64,000 nt of DNA from Endocalyx cinctus (lineage: Eukaryota; Ascomycota; Sordariomycetes; Amphisphaeriales; Apiosporaceae): NCBI GenBank assembly GCA_001600455.1, contig BCKC01000009.1, forward strand, positions 620,001 to 684,000. The letters are read 5' to 3'. The translations under genes were made by a program, and so were the position numbers. The notes under the pieces are model-generated. The model was not told where the DNA came from and did not search any database. It saw nothing but the letters and a program-made list of their open reading frames with translations. Of this stretch, positions 11,386-23,588 are shown one piece after another; the stretch's first letter is position 1, and the number at the start of each line of letters is the position of its first letter.

Positions 11386-12851
11386 ATGTCTTTCAATCCA
11401 CGAATGTCGATAATACCAGCGTCGCAAACGCAGTCGCGAAACACTCGAAAGAAGGAAGAAGAGGCAGATGCCTTTATGAGATTACCGGATAAGGAGATTG
11501 TAGGATGTATAACAGACATCGGCATCCCCTTTACGGTAGCCGACCTTCAGAAGCCGAATCCTCTACAAGTCCAGATGATATTCGAATGGTTCGCCGAACT
11601 GCTGCTCAACGCGACCCGCGAGACCGTCGAGCCCGCGATGCGCGCGGCCGCCGAGGACGTATGCGGCGAGTTCGTCGACATCGTGCCGCCGGACACGCGC
11701 AACCTGATGGGCTTCTACGTGTCGCTGCGCCGGCTGCTCCTCGAATGCGGAATTAACGACTTCAGCTTCTCGGACCTGTACCGGCCGACGCACCCGCGGC
11801 TCGTCAAGATCTTCAGCTACCTGATCAACTTCGTGCGCTTCCGCGAGTCCCAGACGAACGTGATCGACGAGCACTTCAACCGCGCCGAGCAGACGAAAGC
11901 GCGGATCGAGTCCCTCTACGGCGAGAACCAGGAGATGGAGGGCCGGCTCGACGAGATGCGCCACAACCGCAAGGCGATGGAGGCTGAGGTCCGGCAGAAG
12001 TCCGAGCGGAACGAGGAGCTCAAGAAGACACTGCTCGAGCTCCGGCGCAACCAGGAAAAAGTCGCGGCCAGGCTCGAGGACGCCAAGACGAAGAAGGGCG
12101 AGCTCGGCCAGCGCCTCGAGCAGAAGACGACGGAGAAGATGCTGCTGCGGCAGGAGAGCGCCAAGCTGAGGCCGTACACCCTGCAGAGCCCGCAGGCGCT
12201 GCAGACGAGCTTGACGGAGCTGAGCAACACCCTCGCCTCGGACAAGGCGCACATCGACTCCCTAGACCGGCGCGCGCGAGCCCTGCAGACGTCGACCGAC
12301 TCGTTCGGCGTCGTGGCGACCGACGTGGCGTCTTGCATCAAGCTCCTGGACGAGATATCGGCCGAGCTGTCCAAGGAGGAAGAGGAGAACGCGCGCAACG
12401 CGAAGCAGCGGGACGCCCTGTCCGAGCGCGGTAACAACGTCCGCGAGGTCGAGCGTACCGAGGCCCTCCTCCAGAGACAGCTCGGCAAGTGGAACGAGCG
12501 GACCGAGAAGCTGCGCGATCAGAGTCGCGAGAAGGCCGCCGAGGCGAAGGAGAAGATGGAGGAGCTTCGCGCCTTGCATAAGAAATTGGCGGAGGAGCGG
12601 TCCGCTAAGGGTACCGAGATTGAGAGGAGACGGGTTCGTATCGAACAGACGGAGAAAAAGGTATGTCTTCTTCTTTCATCTCGTGCATTTTTCCGTCTGT
12701 TGGGGTTGTGTTACTAATCTGCCGCACAAACTAGATGCTGGATCTCAAAGAAAACATTGAGAACGAGGTACATGCGGCGTACGACGAATACCTAAAGATG
12801 GAATCGCATATTAAGCTGTACATCACCGAGATGGAGCAAGCCATTCAATGA
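11386..12851 (+). CDS. nuf2: Kinetochore protein Nuf2
   Basis: Subunit of the Ndc80 complex, which couples kinetochores to spindle microtubules. Exons are 11386-12660 and 12735-12851 (donor GTATGT, 74-bp intron), giving 463 residues, typical for fungal Nuf2. The N-terminal part (about residues 28-160) is the calponin-homology-like head. It holds the family pattern [18 protein letters not shown] followed by KPNP, and the segment [23 protein letters not shown]. From about residue 165 to the end the protein is almost continuous coiled coil, as needed to pair with Ndc80. The second exon adds the final coiled-coil segment, ending in MEQAIQ. The ATG lies in an ACAAA context. Codon use is strongly GC-rich from 11590 on, sharply different from the AT-rich 5' flank. 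It is convergent with the small unknown gene that follows. Confidence 0.95.
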
Positions 12852-13209
12852 TGGGAATTTTCTTTCGTCTGTTTTCTTCGGCTGTTTACATACACCCTTC
12901 ACCTCGCGATTGATACCCACTTGGATTTTATAGCTTTATAATTTTGTACATGATGATGAGATCACGAGAAGTATATACATATGACTTGATTCGGCGTTCG
13001 GCAATGGAAGGGATGAATAGCACTTCGGATAGGATTAGGGATAGGTAGATAGAATGCATGTACGGATAAAAGTGTATCGAGTATGAGTAGGCAGCTCGTT
13101 TATCCAGCTCTCGTTCCGTATATTCATACAAGAAGTTTTACTCGGTTTCCTTCCCGCACTATTCTATTCCCTTTCCTTCATTTTCATCTTCACCACTACC
13201 CCTCGCTAC
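12852..13209. other. Intergenic between convergent genes
   Basis: 358 bp of 3' flanks of Nuf2 and the next minus-strand gene. T-rich with no clear feature. Confidence 0.5.
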
Positions 13210-14013
13210 TCACTGAAAGCTAAACCACCGGCCAAGGACTCGACCAACCTCGACCCTCCTGCCCGTCCACCCGGCTTTACCTTCTTTCGTATTAGGGAAC
13301 AACAGACTTCGACCACCGCCACTCAGGATAGGGACTTGCATTTTCAGCACATCCTCCTCCGGCTTAGCGGTAGTAGCGGTGACATCACCGTCGTTATCTC
13401 CTTCATCGACAAACTCCTCGTCTCGATCCTCGTCACCCGCTTCACCTCTCCGCGGTCGAGGTAGTCGCCGCAGTTTGCGCGGCTCTAAGATGACGGCCTG
13501 CCACGAGAGCCGGTGAGCCGCTTCGACGAGGACTGAGGCCGTCTCGCTCAACCCCTGAGCGCTCCACTCGCTCGTGTCGCGGTGCAGCTCCAAGAAACCG
13601 TAGACGAGTATACGGGGTGATATTATCTTGTTCTTACTCTCTTCGGAGCGCTTCTGCTGCTGAGGCGGCGGTGGTGGTGGTGAGACGCCAGATGCTGGAG
13701 AGAACACGGATAGATATGCGCGCAGATGCGTCACAGTTGGCACGTACACCACACGTATGTGTCTCGCCGTCGCTATCCTGTATAGTGGAGATGAGAGGAT
13801 GAGGTCCGCCGCGCGAGACTTGGGAGTGAGACCTTCTTCCTCTCCTGTTACTTCTTGGCTGGGACGTGATGAGTGGATCTCATCTAGAACTAAAGTAGTA
13901 AAGTCTTCCCGGGAGAGACAGATGATTAAAGTACTAGGATGGACGTGATATCTTAGTACGTAAGTGAGAAGTTCAGATGGTAGGGCTGGTGATAGAAATA
14001 TGGGATTGGACAT
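13210..14013 (-). CDS. Fungal protein of unknown function, possibly RecA-fold
   Basis: Single-exon frame of 267 residues from an ATG at 14013. The N-terminal half alternates hydrophobic beta-like stretches and helices (LPSELLTYVLRYH, STLIICLSRED, RHIRVVYVPTVTHLRAYLSVF). A Pro-rich insert at about 112-118 follows, then the strand RILVYGFLELHRDTSEWSAQG. Next come an acidic linker (about 195-215) and a basic/aromatic end (GWTGRRVEVGRVLGRWFSF). A strand ending in a small residue before LH, together with the terminal RRVxVGRVLGRWF element, reminds me of Rad51-paralogue or Shu-type proteins that keep the RecA fold without a P-loop. No Walker A motif is present. This is a weak structural impression; treat the function as unknown. 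It is divergent from AP-3 beta, with 514 bp between the starts. Confidence 0.75.
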   Translation of the reverse strand: MSNPIFLSPALPSELLTYVLRYHVHPSTLIICLSREDFTTLVLDEIHSSRPSQEVTGEEEGLTPKSRAADLILSSPLYRIATARHIRVVYVPTVTHLRAYLSVFSPASGVSPPPPPPQQQKRSEESKNKIISPRILVYGFLELHRDTSEWSAQGLSETASVLVEAAHRLSWQAVILEPRKLRRLPRPRRGEAGDEDRDEEFVDEGDNDGDVTATTAKPEEDVLKMQVPILSGGGRSLLFPNTKEGKAGWTGRRVEVGRVLGRWFSFQ

Positions 14014-14527
14014 CTGTGGACGAACATTTGAGGTTCAAAAGAAAGAGAGCATAATAATGATTAAGGAGATTGGGCATATGAAAATTTATTAAGAATATAA
14101 TTAGATTTATTTACATGAAGATTATATATAACAATACTCTATATCCCTTATTGTTGCCTGGGTTGTATGAGCTGGAACTTATATCTCTTGTTGGACTCAT
14201 GATGGGATGGAAGGTAAAACCAAACTGACAGTTAGCTTAATAACCCCACTATTCTCGATGACTTACAGTATACGGCCAGCGGTACAGAGTACACTATCTA
14301 CAGCCTTTAATTTACGCTAATTTCAGGGATAACCCACTACCGAACGGGCCCTGAAAAGGCTGAAAACCCACCGCCGGAGATACACTCCAAATATCTACGT
14401 CACATTATTTCTATCCTCAAAAAGACGTTAAATACCTATTCCCGGTTCACGTGGTCAACGACATCTTAATGACAGGGCTGCTGGGTGCGTTCGATTAATT
14501 ATATGAGTATTTAGAGTAATCGACGCG
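14014..14527. promoter_or_regulatory. Shared upstream region of two divergent genes
   Basis: 514 bp separate the ATGs of the unknown minus-strand gene and the AP-3 beta gene, so both promoters must lie here. I see no unambiguous TATA or factor site. The AT content is high near 14085-14150. Confidence 0.5.
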
Positions 14528-17120
14528 ATGGAATCCATAGCACGGATTTCCAATCTGCTCGAGAGTGGTAAGAAACTTTTATGCCTTTTTGAAATTAGGG
14601 AGATGGTTTGTCTGATCTGAATACTTTTAGCTAGGGAGCTCACCCTCGACGCGGCCCAGGCAGCTCGGAGTTCTCGACTCACCACCGTTCGTAATTTACC
14701 TACTGCTCAACTTAAGAAGCTCTTAGATAGTCGAACCGATCGTGATGTACTTGACGGGTTGAGAAGGGTCATCTCTGTAGGTGCTCTTATCTTAAGTCCC
14801 TTCGTTATTCCACATGAAAAGTCCTCATCCTAATTTACTATTTTCTTGTTAGATGATGTACCGACAACAACGAACTCTCCCATTCTTCTCATCCGTCGTA
14901 AAAAATGTCGCCTCGCCAAACCTCGAGATCAAGAAGCTCGTGTACATATACCTTATCCACCATGCCGAGCAGGAGCCCGACCTAGCCCTTCTCTCTATCA
15001 ACACCATCCAAAAATCCCTATCGGACGCAAACCCTCAAGTCCGCGCGCTCGCCCTCCGTACCATGTCCGGCATCCGGGTACCGGTCATCAGCCAGATCGT
15101 CTCGCTGGCCATCAAGAAGGGCGTCGCCGACATGTCCCCCCACGTGCGCAAAGCCGCCGCGCTCGCCATCCCCAAATGCTACCGGCTCGAGCCCAACACC
15201 TTACCCCAGCTGATCGAGTACCTGACCACGCTCCTGGGCGACAAGCAGTACTTCGTTGCCGGAGCCGCCATCGGGGCTTTCATGGAGATCTGTCCCGAGC
15301 GCATCGATCTGATCCACCAGCATTACCGCGGCTTGGTCAAGAAGATCGTCGATATGGATGAGTGGAGCCAGCTCGCTATGCTGAGGATGATGACCGTCTA
15401 CGCACGCCGGTGCTTTCCGAGACGGATGAAACCGGTGAGGTCGAAGGGTAACGGCGAGGATACTACCACGGCAGATCTTCAGGACTTCTATGGGGAGGAC
15501 GGCGTATCGCCAGGTGCCCCAGCCGCGGCAGAAGATGGAACCGAGGGCGTTCAAGAGCAAGTAGTGGTGCTAGATCCGGATCTGGTCTTATTCTTAAATG
15601 GCATCAAACCCCTTCTGCAAAGCCGCAACTCCGCTGTCGTCATCGCCGTAGCCCGTTGCTACGCTGAGATCGGCACACCGGATTATACCAAGACGGCGGT
15701 GGGTCCGCTCGTCGCCCTCCTCCGAGGGCCGCAGGATATCGAGCAGATTGCCCTGTACAACATTGTATCAATCTGCCTAGCGCATCCGTCATCCTTCGCA
15801 CGGTACGCGTCGCACTTCCTCGTTCGCGCAACCGACACGCCCGCGATATGGGAGCTGAAGCTCGAAGTCCTCACGCTGATCTTCCCGCACGCCCCGCTGC
15901 TTACCAAGAGCCTGATCCTCAACGAGCTCGAGCACTTCTCGCGCGGCGCCGACAAGGCCCTGGTCCGGGAGTCGGTGCGCGCCATAGGACGCTGCGCCCA
16001 GGCCGACCCGAAGACGGCGCCGCGCTGCATGCGGCTGCTCCTCGGCCAGATCACGAGCCTCGACGGCACCCTCGCGGCCGAGTCGCTGACGGTGATCCGC
16101 CACCTCATCCAGCAGGGGGACCCGCGCGAGCACGTCGGCACCGTCGTCCGGCTCGCCAAGAACCTCGACTCGGCCACGGACCCGCAGGCGCGCGCGACCA
16201 TCGTCTGGCTCGCGGGCGAGTTCGCCGGCCTCGACGGCGGAGGGGGCAACGATGATAATATCGCGGCCGACGTGCTCCGGATCCTGCTGCGCGACTTCGC
16301 GGACGAGTCGGAGCTCGCGAAAAGGCAGATCGTCCTGCTCGCCGCGAAGGTGTATCTGCATTACCTTAATAACAAGACGAAACGGGACGAGGAGAAGAGG
16401 TCATCGATTGAAAACGAGAACGACGAAAAACAGGAAGAGGGTGCGGAGGAGGAGGAGGAGAAAGACGTAATACCTCGGCTTTGGGAATACGTCCTGAAAT
16501 TGGTCAGGTACGACACCTCGTACGACCTCCGCGACAGGACAAGACTCTACAAGGCCCTCCTCTCCGTGCCCCAGCTCGCCACTCTCATGCTCCTAGCTCC
16601 CAAACCGGCGCCGATGACGCCGAGCCCGTCGCAGACCAGAAAAGACCTCCGGATAGGGTCGGCGGCCCTGGTGGTCCTAGCCGGCGACGCGGGGTCGCCC
16701 CTACACGGTATCAGGGGGTACGAAACCCTGCCGGACTGGGTAGAGGAGGGTGCGCAGCCGGATAAGAACTTGCGGGGCGAGACGGAAGTGGTGAAGAGGA
16801 TTGGCGGCGTCGGCGTAGGCGGGTCCGGCGGTCTTTCGAACTTGGGGATGGGTAATAGTAGTACTAGTATGAGAGGGAATAACGGAGAGGTGAAGAGAGA
16901 GGAGAAAAAGACTATGACGTTGGATGATTGGTTAGCTGAAGATGAGGAAGAGGAAGAAGAGGAGGAGGAAGAGGAAGAGGAAAGTGAAGAGGAAGAGAGT
17001 GAAGAAGATGAAAGCGAAGAAGAAGATGAAGACGAAGAGGAAGAGGAGGAAGAGGAAGAGGAAGAAGAAAGTGAAGGTGACGATGAAGCGGATGAGTTGG
17101 AAGGATTCTTGAATCGCTGA
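14528..17120 (+). CDS. AP-3 adaptor complex subunit beta
   Basis: Large subunit of the AP-3 coat, which sorts cargo from Golgi/endosomes to the vacuole (Apl6 in yeast). Exons are 14528-14567, 14631-14776 and 14853-17120, giving 817 residues with phases that close exactly. The adaptin trunk starts with MESIARISNLLE, and SMMYRQQRTLPFF spans the second splice junction. It continues through HEAT-like repeats with family signatures such as KKLVYIYLIHHAE, DPNPQVR-like DANPQVRALALR, and SPHVRKAAALAIPKCYRL. The trunk ends at about residue 640. From about 740 an acidic Ser hinge follows, with long Glu runs broken by Ser (EEESEEEESEEDESEEED), as in the phosphorylated hinge of AP-3 beta. No ear domain is seen after it. 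It is convergent with the dehydrogenase gene 294 bp downstream. Confidence 0.95.
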
Positions 17121-17414
17121 GCTGGACTTGATTCCTTCTTCTTCCCATCAATGTATGTACTTCACACCTATTACCTAAAATGGCTCAGCGTATGGTACAT
17201 ACGGCCTTTAGACATGCATCCTAGAGTATATACATAATGAGCATAAACTTAAATTTGACCGTTGTTTTGTTGCTGTCCGTATTCACATGTACGGATATCG
17301 TAAACAGTCCATGGAGCGATAGTAGGTTGGGCACATAGAAGATATTCAAAATATAAAACAGTCATTAAGTTTTTGTTCATTAATAATTATTATCAATTTC
17401 ATGTTATACGCCAT

Positions 17415-18760
17415 CTACGCTTTCTTCTTAATATATTTATATACAACCGAGAAGTCCCTACCTGTACAATCCGTATCATTTTCAACGTCGTCATAAATCT
17501 CCTTCACCCTCTCACCAAGCTCTAGTTTGGCACCGACTTCGTCGGCGGTCATCATAGCGAGGCCTAAATCTTTCTTCATGAGAGAAATATTAAACCCTCC
17601 CTGGTAATCGCCTCTCGAAGCCGGGCTATCTACGATGACGCCCGGAACGGGGTTATTGACCAGGCTCGGCCAGCACCGGCCGGTGCTCACGTTGATGACC
17701 TCGGCGAGGATTTTCGGATCCAGTCCCCATTTTATGCCGAGGTTCATGGCCTCGGCCGTGGCGATGTTGTTGACAGCGAGCAGGTAATTGTTGGCCAGCT
17801 TGGCGCTCAGGCCGGAACCTTGGGGGCCGCAGTGCAGGACGCGACTGCCCATGCGCAGGAGAACGGGCTGGACCATCTCCGCCACGCGGGGCGTGGCGCC
17901 CACCATGAAGGTGAGGGTTCCGTTCTTCGCGCCCACGACGCCGCCCGACATGGGCGCGTCTACGAAGCAGTTCAAACTACCGCCCGTAACCTTCTGCGCT
18001 ACGGCCCGCGACGACGAGGGGCCGATGGTGGAGCAGTCGATATAGCACCGATTTCCTTCGATAATGGGTGATGCTTTGATCTCGTCGTAGACGCTTTGGA
18101 CGATCGAAGCGTTCGGGAGCACGGTAATCACCATGAGCTATTTACCCATACGAATGGCTGATAGTTAGCATACTTTGAGCTACTCAAGATGGTATTCACG
18201 TAAAAATGATTCAAGTGATATAATGTCTTCAGAGGATTGGCTTTAGGATACTAAGATAATCATGGTAAGGCCCAGGCAGAAAGCGAGGGCCCCAACTTAG
18301 ATCATATAATTTTGATACTCATCATAGAAAAAGGGTAGTTTGACGGGACAAGAAAGAAAATGAAATGAAAGGTAAACTAACTCCTCTTTTACACGCATCG
18401 GCTACACTTTTCGCGAGTTCGACTTTGGCGCCGTCCTTTTGGAATTTCTCCATCTCTCCGGATAGCTTTGTCATAGCATCTGTGTTCACATCATATAGGT
18501 AGAGTGTATCTTTCCGGGTCAGCTTCCACTGTAAGTTCTTTGCCATTTGGTAGCCCTAGATAAACACATAAAGGTTAGGAGGGTCCAGATAGAAGGATTA
18601 TCTCCTCACGTTTTTAATAGGGCTCGGAAGAACTTACCATTTGACCCAAACCTATGAACGCATAGTTTTGCGTACATCTCGAAGTTGAGGAGAACGTTCG
18701 CGTCCGAATAAGAGGACATTTTGAGACTCGCACAACAGAACGTATAGCTATGCCAATCAT
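17415..18760 (-). CDS. 3-hydroxyisobutyrate dehydrogenase, mitochondrial
   Basis: NAD-dependent oxidation of 3-hydroxyisobutyrate to methylmalonate semialdehyde in valine catabolism. Exons (minus) are 18760-18638, 18555-18382 and 18137-17415, giving 339 residues. The start at 18760 gives about 30 residues rich in Arg, Ser and Thr and free of acidic residues (MIGIAIRSVVRVSK...), a mitochondrial presequence. The dinucleotide fold starts at FIGLGQMGYQMA (GxGxxG at 37-42). The substrate loop DAPMSGG begins at residue 159. The expected catalytic Lys is in GLSAKLANN (Lys212). The C-terminal helical domain is complete. An ATG in another frame within exon 1 is longer-looking but breaks the GLGQMG motif, so I rejected it. 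Confidence 0.95.
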
Positions 18761-19842
18761 AATGTCAAATTTTAAAGTAGATACCTATATGTCAATATAC
18801 CAACTGGGCAGTAAAGGCAGTTCAAATAAATACTTAAGTAGATATAATATAACCTTGGGATCTACATTGTTTTGATTCGGGTTGGAGCTGTCAGTTCGCG
18901 GGGTAGGTGAAGTCCGGCGAAAGCAGTCAACCAGCTCCAAAGCCGACCATTGCCGACAGGAGACTTGTTTTAAGGGGGTTGAATTTAATCACCACCTAAC
19001 TAGTATCCATGGATGAGAAAAAGAGATTGATTTAATAGAATAAGCATTCCAGCTATTCTAAGTCATCCTCATAATTATATCAAATGATTGAATTCTTCTT
19101 CAATCTTGGGAAAATTTTGTGTTGAGATAGGGAAATTAAAGAAGAAAAAATTATTTGCACAAATTTATCTATTTTTTTTTTTATGCCGTTTACGCTCGGG
19201 CCAATAGAAGGACTATCAAAAGCGGTGAGTGATAAAAAAAAAATGCAAGGATTGAAGACTGAAAACTGAAAGGGTATCCCTTCTTATTTTGGGTGGATAA
19301 TAAGTCCTGCGATAAAACTACATACGCATCCATGTAGTATACTGGCGCACGATTCTACTTGTAAGCAGTCTATTCATGTTTAAGCGTCGATAGTTACGAT
19401 TATCAATGGTTTATAGTAGACATTTACAAAGAGTACGTCGGTATATATTAATGATATTCCATTTTATTACGAACTCCGCAGACCCCGAATATCCGAAGGA
19501 TACTATCTGAACATTTAAAGACGATGGTAACGATGGTAACGATGGTATGTAAGGCTTGTATACAAGTGAGGTGGTACCTAGCTATTTCAATATAGCTTCG
19601 GTGGGATGACAAAACAATAAACTAACTGGCCTCGACCAGTTTCTTGGGGGTATGTGCAAAGGGGGAAAAATCAAACGGGTTGAGAGCAGAACTTCTGAAC
19701 AAATTTCAAGATTTGAGGCAGAAAAATGCCTTCTGATTTTACTCTGAGATCCGAATAAACTCTAGGCATCCTGTGTAAGATGTAAAATGATCGTAGCTGT
19801 GTTTTTGAAGATTCAATGTGTCATAGCCAGAGTTGATTCCAA
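18761..19842. other. Intergenic, promoter of the dehydrogenase and 3' flank of Bqt4
   Basis: About 1.1 kb, AT-rich, with T-tracts. A three-copy tandem repeat lies at 19522-19548 (separate entry). I recognise nothing coding. Confidence 0.45.
19522..19548. repeat. Tandem repeat, three copies of CGATGGTAA
   Basis: Three directly adjacent 9-bp copies are seen, the last one ending in TATG instead of TAAC. Confidence 0.85.
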
Positions 19843-21231
19843 CTAAAATACTCCCATAACATATGAAGTCAAAACACTAGGGTGATAAATGTTAGCTTAT
19901 ATTCCACGTCAACCATTTTGCTTCGTAGAACTTACCCAATTGCCACGGTCGCACCCAATCCCATTAATGTCCGTTGTCTTACACGCTTTTTCCTCTCCTG
20001 TACTTCTGTCTTAACTTTCTTAGCTCGAGGCTCGTCCGAGGTCTCGTCTGCATTCTCCGCTCCTTCTTCATCGTCGTCACCGGTCGTAATATCATCAGCC
20101 TTCCGCTTGCTTTTGACACTCGACTCAATTTCTAACGATCCGTTCTCGGTCGCGTTTTCGGCGGCGTAGTTCTGAACCATCGCCTTCGCCTCTTCGATCA
20201 TTCGGGCCGCTTCCTCGGGGTCAGGCTCTCCGCTGACGGGTAATTCGACTTCCACATTGGTGTTGGTCGTCTCCATACCTCCGTGGAAAGAGACCTCCTG
20301 GCCAACTTTGATGTGAATCTTAGGCTCTTCCTCTACCGGTGCAAAAACAACCGGCGCCTCTTTCTCGACAGTCTTAATGGACATCTCTTCGTTCGCCACC
20401 GAAGAGGGAGTGTCTTCCATCATCTTATCACCATTTGTCAAGGGCGCAGCCTGTTCCTTCGCAGATGAGATATCCGTCGTAGATGAAAGCGCAGATGCCA
20501 CCTTGGCCGATCGCTTTCGAGGAGAGGCAATTACCCGTTTCTTAGATGGGCTCGCGGAACGACGGCTACGTGTACTGCGGTTCAGAACAGACGGGCTAGG
20601 AGGCATGAGAGTCGGCTGAGGAATAGGAAGGCCGTCGTATTTGGGAGGCGCAGAGATCTTCTTTGGAGGAGTCTCGGTCGAACCCGTGACGGCGATATCT
20701 GCAGGATCTAGAAGAGCGCGAATCCAAGGGCTAATCAAGTATTCTTCGGCGAGGATGAGAGCTTGCTCCGGCGGGATCCATACGTTTCCGGCCGTCTCCT
20801 CGGGGCTCGTCGTCGCAAGCGATTTAATGTACTTGCGCTCCGTCTCCTCTTCTATAGCTTCGGCGTAAGGGAAAGTCGCCTTGAACATGCCCGTCGCAGA
20901 AACGTAACCATCTTGACTGCGGCGCATAAGAAAGTAGGAGTTCGGCGAGGATTTGAAGATACCGGACGTGATCCCTTTCGGCAGAGGAGCTCGTAGATGC
21001 GCGTAATCGAAGACACCCAGCGCCGATGGATCCACATCGCCAGTCGCGGAAGCCGCGACCATCTTAGCGGTCAATTGAGTCTGACCTAATCGACGACGAG
21101 CTATAAGTTCCTGATCTACGATGATGGTTAGTCAATCGCTTGTGATGAAAGTCAAGGGTAAACATACAAGGAGGAACATCCCCCGTCATGAGAGGATTAT
21201 GTTTCTCGGGGAGTTGTCGGATGGGAGCCAT
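19843..21231 (-). CDS. bqt4: Bqt4-like inner nuclear membrane protein (APSES-type domain, tail anchor)
   Basis: In fission yeast Bqt4 ties telomeres to the nuclear envelope and supports bouquet formation. Exons (minus) are 21231-21168, 21115-19936 and 19876-19843, giving 425 residues; all phases close. The N-terminal APSES/KilA-N-like domain covers about residues 55-163 (SPNSYFLMRRSQDGYVSATGMFKATFPYA... NVWIPPEQALILAEEY), close to the Bqt4 version rather than to Swi6/StuA DNA-binders. A basic Ser/Pro region (about 195-235) and an acidic middle follow, then a Lys/Arg cluster. A single hydrophobic segment at about 406-424 is encoded across the last intron. Without the 34-nt last exon the frame stops at a TAA before the helix is complete. 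One C-terminal helix after a basic patch fits a tail-anchored inner nuclear membrane protein. Confidence 0.88.
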
Positions 21232-23588
21232 TGTAATGGTTTTGCCTAGTTCACTAGTAGAAACGCGACAAAAAAAAATTAAATAATTTTTCTGTTCCTC
21301 AGGCAAATATTGATTTGCGACGGAATTTTTTCCCTTTTTAAAATATCTGAAAACAATAATAGTCGAGTCAGTTATTTGTTTGAATTATAAAGCGCGTAAA
21401 GTTGCACATTTGGAGAATTGATCGCTGCCGGAGCGCGAAGGAAGGAAGATAAGCTCGCATTTACGCGGGTCGCTGGGGGGTTTTGCTCACTCACGTTACG
21501 GGAAAAGGGACGCGAAAGAAAGAAATAAGAAATAAGAAAAATTCAGCAGACAAGCAATGAATAAATTCAAAGCTTAAATCTGTTTAAAGATTAAGGAAAG
21601 GATTTATCAGAAATTGAACAAAATAGTAAGAAAATTATAATATTGTATTTGAAGGGAGAAAAAAATAAAAAATAATAATAAAAAAAAATTGATGAAGAAA
21701 AAAGAGTAATATGGAAAGGAAGAGACTCTGGCGCAAAAGATATGTCTGGTCTTTCCTAAATTGTCCTTTTTGCGGTTGTCAATTAGTGAAAGGTGCGAGA
21801 AAGGGAGAGGAAAGACCAAGTTGGGGGGGGAGACCCCTGGGAATTCTATCGGGTCGAGAAGAGCGCAGGCTGAACAGGGATTAGTAAAGTGCAAAATGGG
21901 GAAAGTACAATATTATTTGTTGTAAGTTGTAACCTTTCCAGTACATTTCCATTGGATATCTCCACTTTCTAATTAAATAAAGCTTGGACCAACTTTAACA
22001 TCAAAATTAATAAATGAAGAAGACTACAGTAAATAGTAGTGTAGTAAACACTGTATCTCTACAGTATATCGGTTTATTAATGATGCGGTAAATACTGTAC
22101 TTGGTATTATCCTTCCAAGGTTATTTTTTTTTTTTTTGATTCACAGACCGACAGAGTACGGAGTATGGATACTACGTACAGTACTATTACGAACGAGATA
22201 CAGTACTGTACACTACGTACCTAGTAGATGATGGATGGTCTTCACTACACGTACGGAATTGACAACCCCTCAAGAGAGCCGCAGTTTCAAATGGATCCTG
22301 AAAACACATATTATACACGTGTACAACTGAATGATAATGATGCCTACCTAGATAATACCAACTATTAAATATTATATATTATACAAAGTAATTTCATTTT
22401 AAACTAAAAGATTAGAAGAGAGTTCCAAGTACTATTAGTGTAATGATTTCCACTAGGTACCTAGGTATATCATACATATGCTTAGTACTCAGTACCTACC
22501 TACATTCCAACTCGGACAATATTACCGTCAACGTTGATTCTCTTAATAATCAAATGCTTGGGTGTAGCCTTCAGACTACTAACTTCATACAGTACGGTAC
22601 ATATCCATATGTGTACTAATGTATGCCTACCTACCTAGGTAGCAGCCTAGGTAGACTAATGTACTGTACACATGTACATACACATAACCTAAGCTAGTAT
22701 ACTGAATAGTGCATACTCCTCCCTACTAAGTATTGTCTAACAAGATAAGATTCCCAAGTAGCCAAGTTGAAAGAGGTTCTGGAAACAAGCTATTTGATCT
22801 TAGTAGGCGTGTAATATATGTCTATACGACCAGTACACCAGACCACAAAGATACGTATTCTGAAAAGGAGGAGAAACAGTTGTTTAGAAACTTCAAGATC
22901 CTGAAACCGTTAATGATTGATTGATTGATTGCCAGACGTCAACCTATAACAAATCGTAGTATCTCCTACCTTCTACCTTCTACCAAAGTATATACCTTAG
23001 GTACCTACCAGCCTACCTAGGTATTTCCAAGGTTATGTATATAGGTACCTAGTATCTACTTAATATCTCACTTGACAAGAAGGATTTTAGGTATTCAGTG
23101 TTGATTATTCAAGAAATCATCGGTATTGAATACTCGAAAATAAAATGTACGTCCCGTAGTAAAACAATACGATATCGGTTCGACAGGTACATACCATCAA
23201 CCCCTCATTGACAACTAAAGCTATCCGTGTACCGCACCGTCAGGTACCTAGTGACAATGAAACCCCACCGTACCATTGCACCTAACAAAGTACCCGCAAA
23301 TCGTCAACAACTATTATTTGCCTTTGTGACATTCCTCCTGATTATCCCACTGCACCACCTTAGTTATTTTTATTTTTATTTTTTCAACACCGCCAGTTTA
23401 CATCTTCGGAATAAATATCTCTCATGGTGGTTCCTGAAATTAAATTTACTTTATAAATCTAGAAATCCTATCTCCTCATCCTAAAACTTTATCCGTGCAA
23501 TATAGAACACCTGGGTCATAGCCCATAGATACCTTACTTTACCCCTCCATATTTTTGTTGCCCAATTTTTAAAGCTATCATCATCATC
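21232..23588. other. Divergent spacer between Bqt4 and RhoGDI, rich in CTAGG palindromes
   Basis: About 2.4 kb. The part next to Bqt4 is A-rich with frames lacking any domain (21607-21894 minus is low-complexity). Between about 22440 and 23060 the words TACCTAGG, CCTAGGTA and GTACATGTAC recur densely (see the repeat entry). TACGGAGTA occurs at 22157-22165. No gene was found. Confidence 0.45.
22440..23060. repeat. Low-complexity region of TACCTAGG/CCTAGGTA palindromes
   Basis: At least four TACCTAGGTA-like palindromes cluster here (22458-22467, around 22630-22650, around 23015, around 23045), mixed with GTACC and ACATGTAC words. The same word is scattered in other spacers of the window (2157, 2770, 9773, 49440) and is absent from the exons I read. 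Confidence 0.65.

Noticed and set aside
11563..12488. Long minus-strand frames opposite Nuf2
   Set aside because: They are mirror frames caused by the GC-rich codon use of the Nuf2 exon.
15640..16361. Long minus-strand frames opposite AP-3 beta
   Set aside because: They shadow the strong coding bias of the plus-strand exon and contain no domain.
18632..18724. Alternative ATG at 18724 in exon 1 of the dehydrogenase gene
   Set aside because: It reads another frame and destroys the GLGQMG nucleotide-binding motif.
21607..21894. 95-codon minus-strand frame
   Set aside because: Phe/Leu-rich low-complexity translation of an A-rich region; no ortholog-like features.
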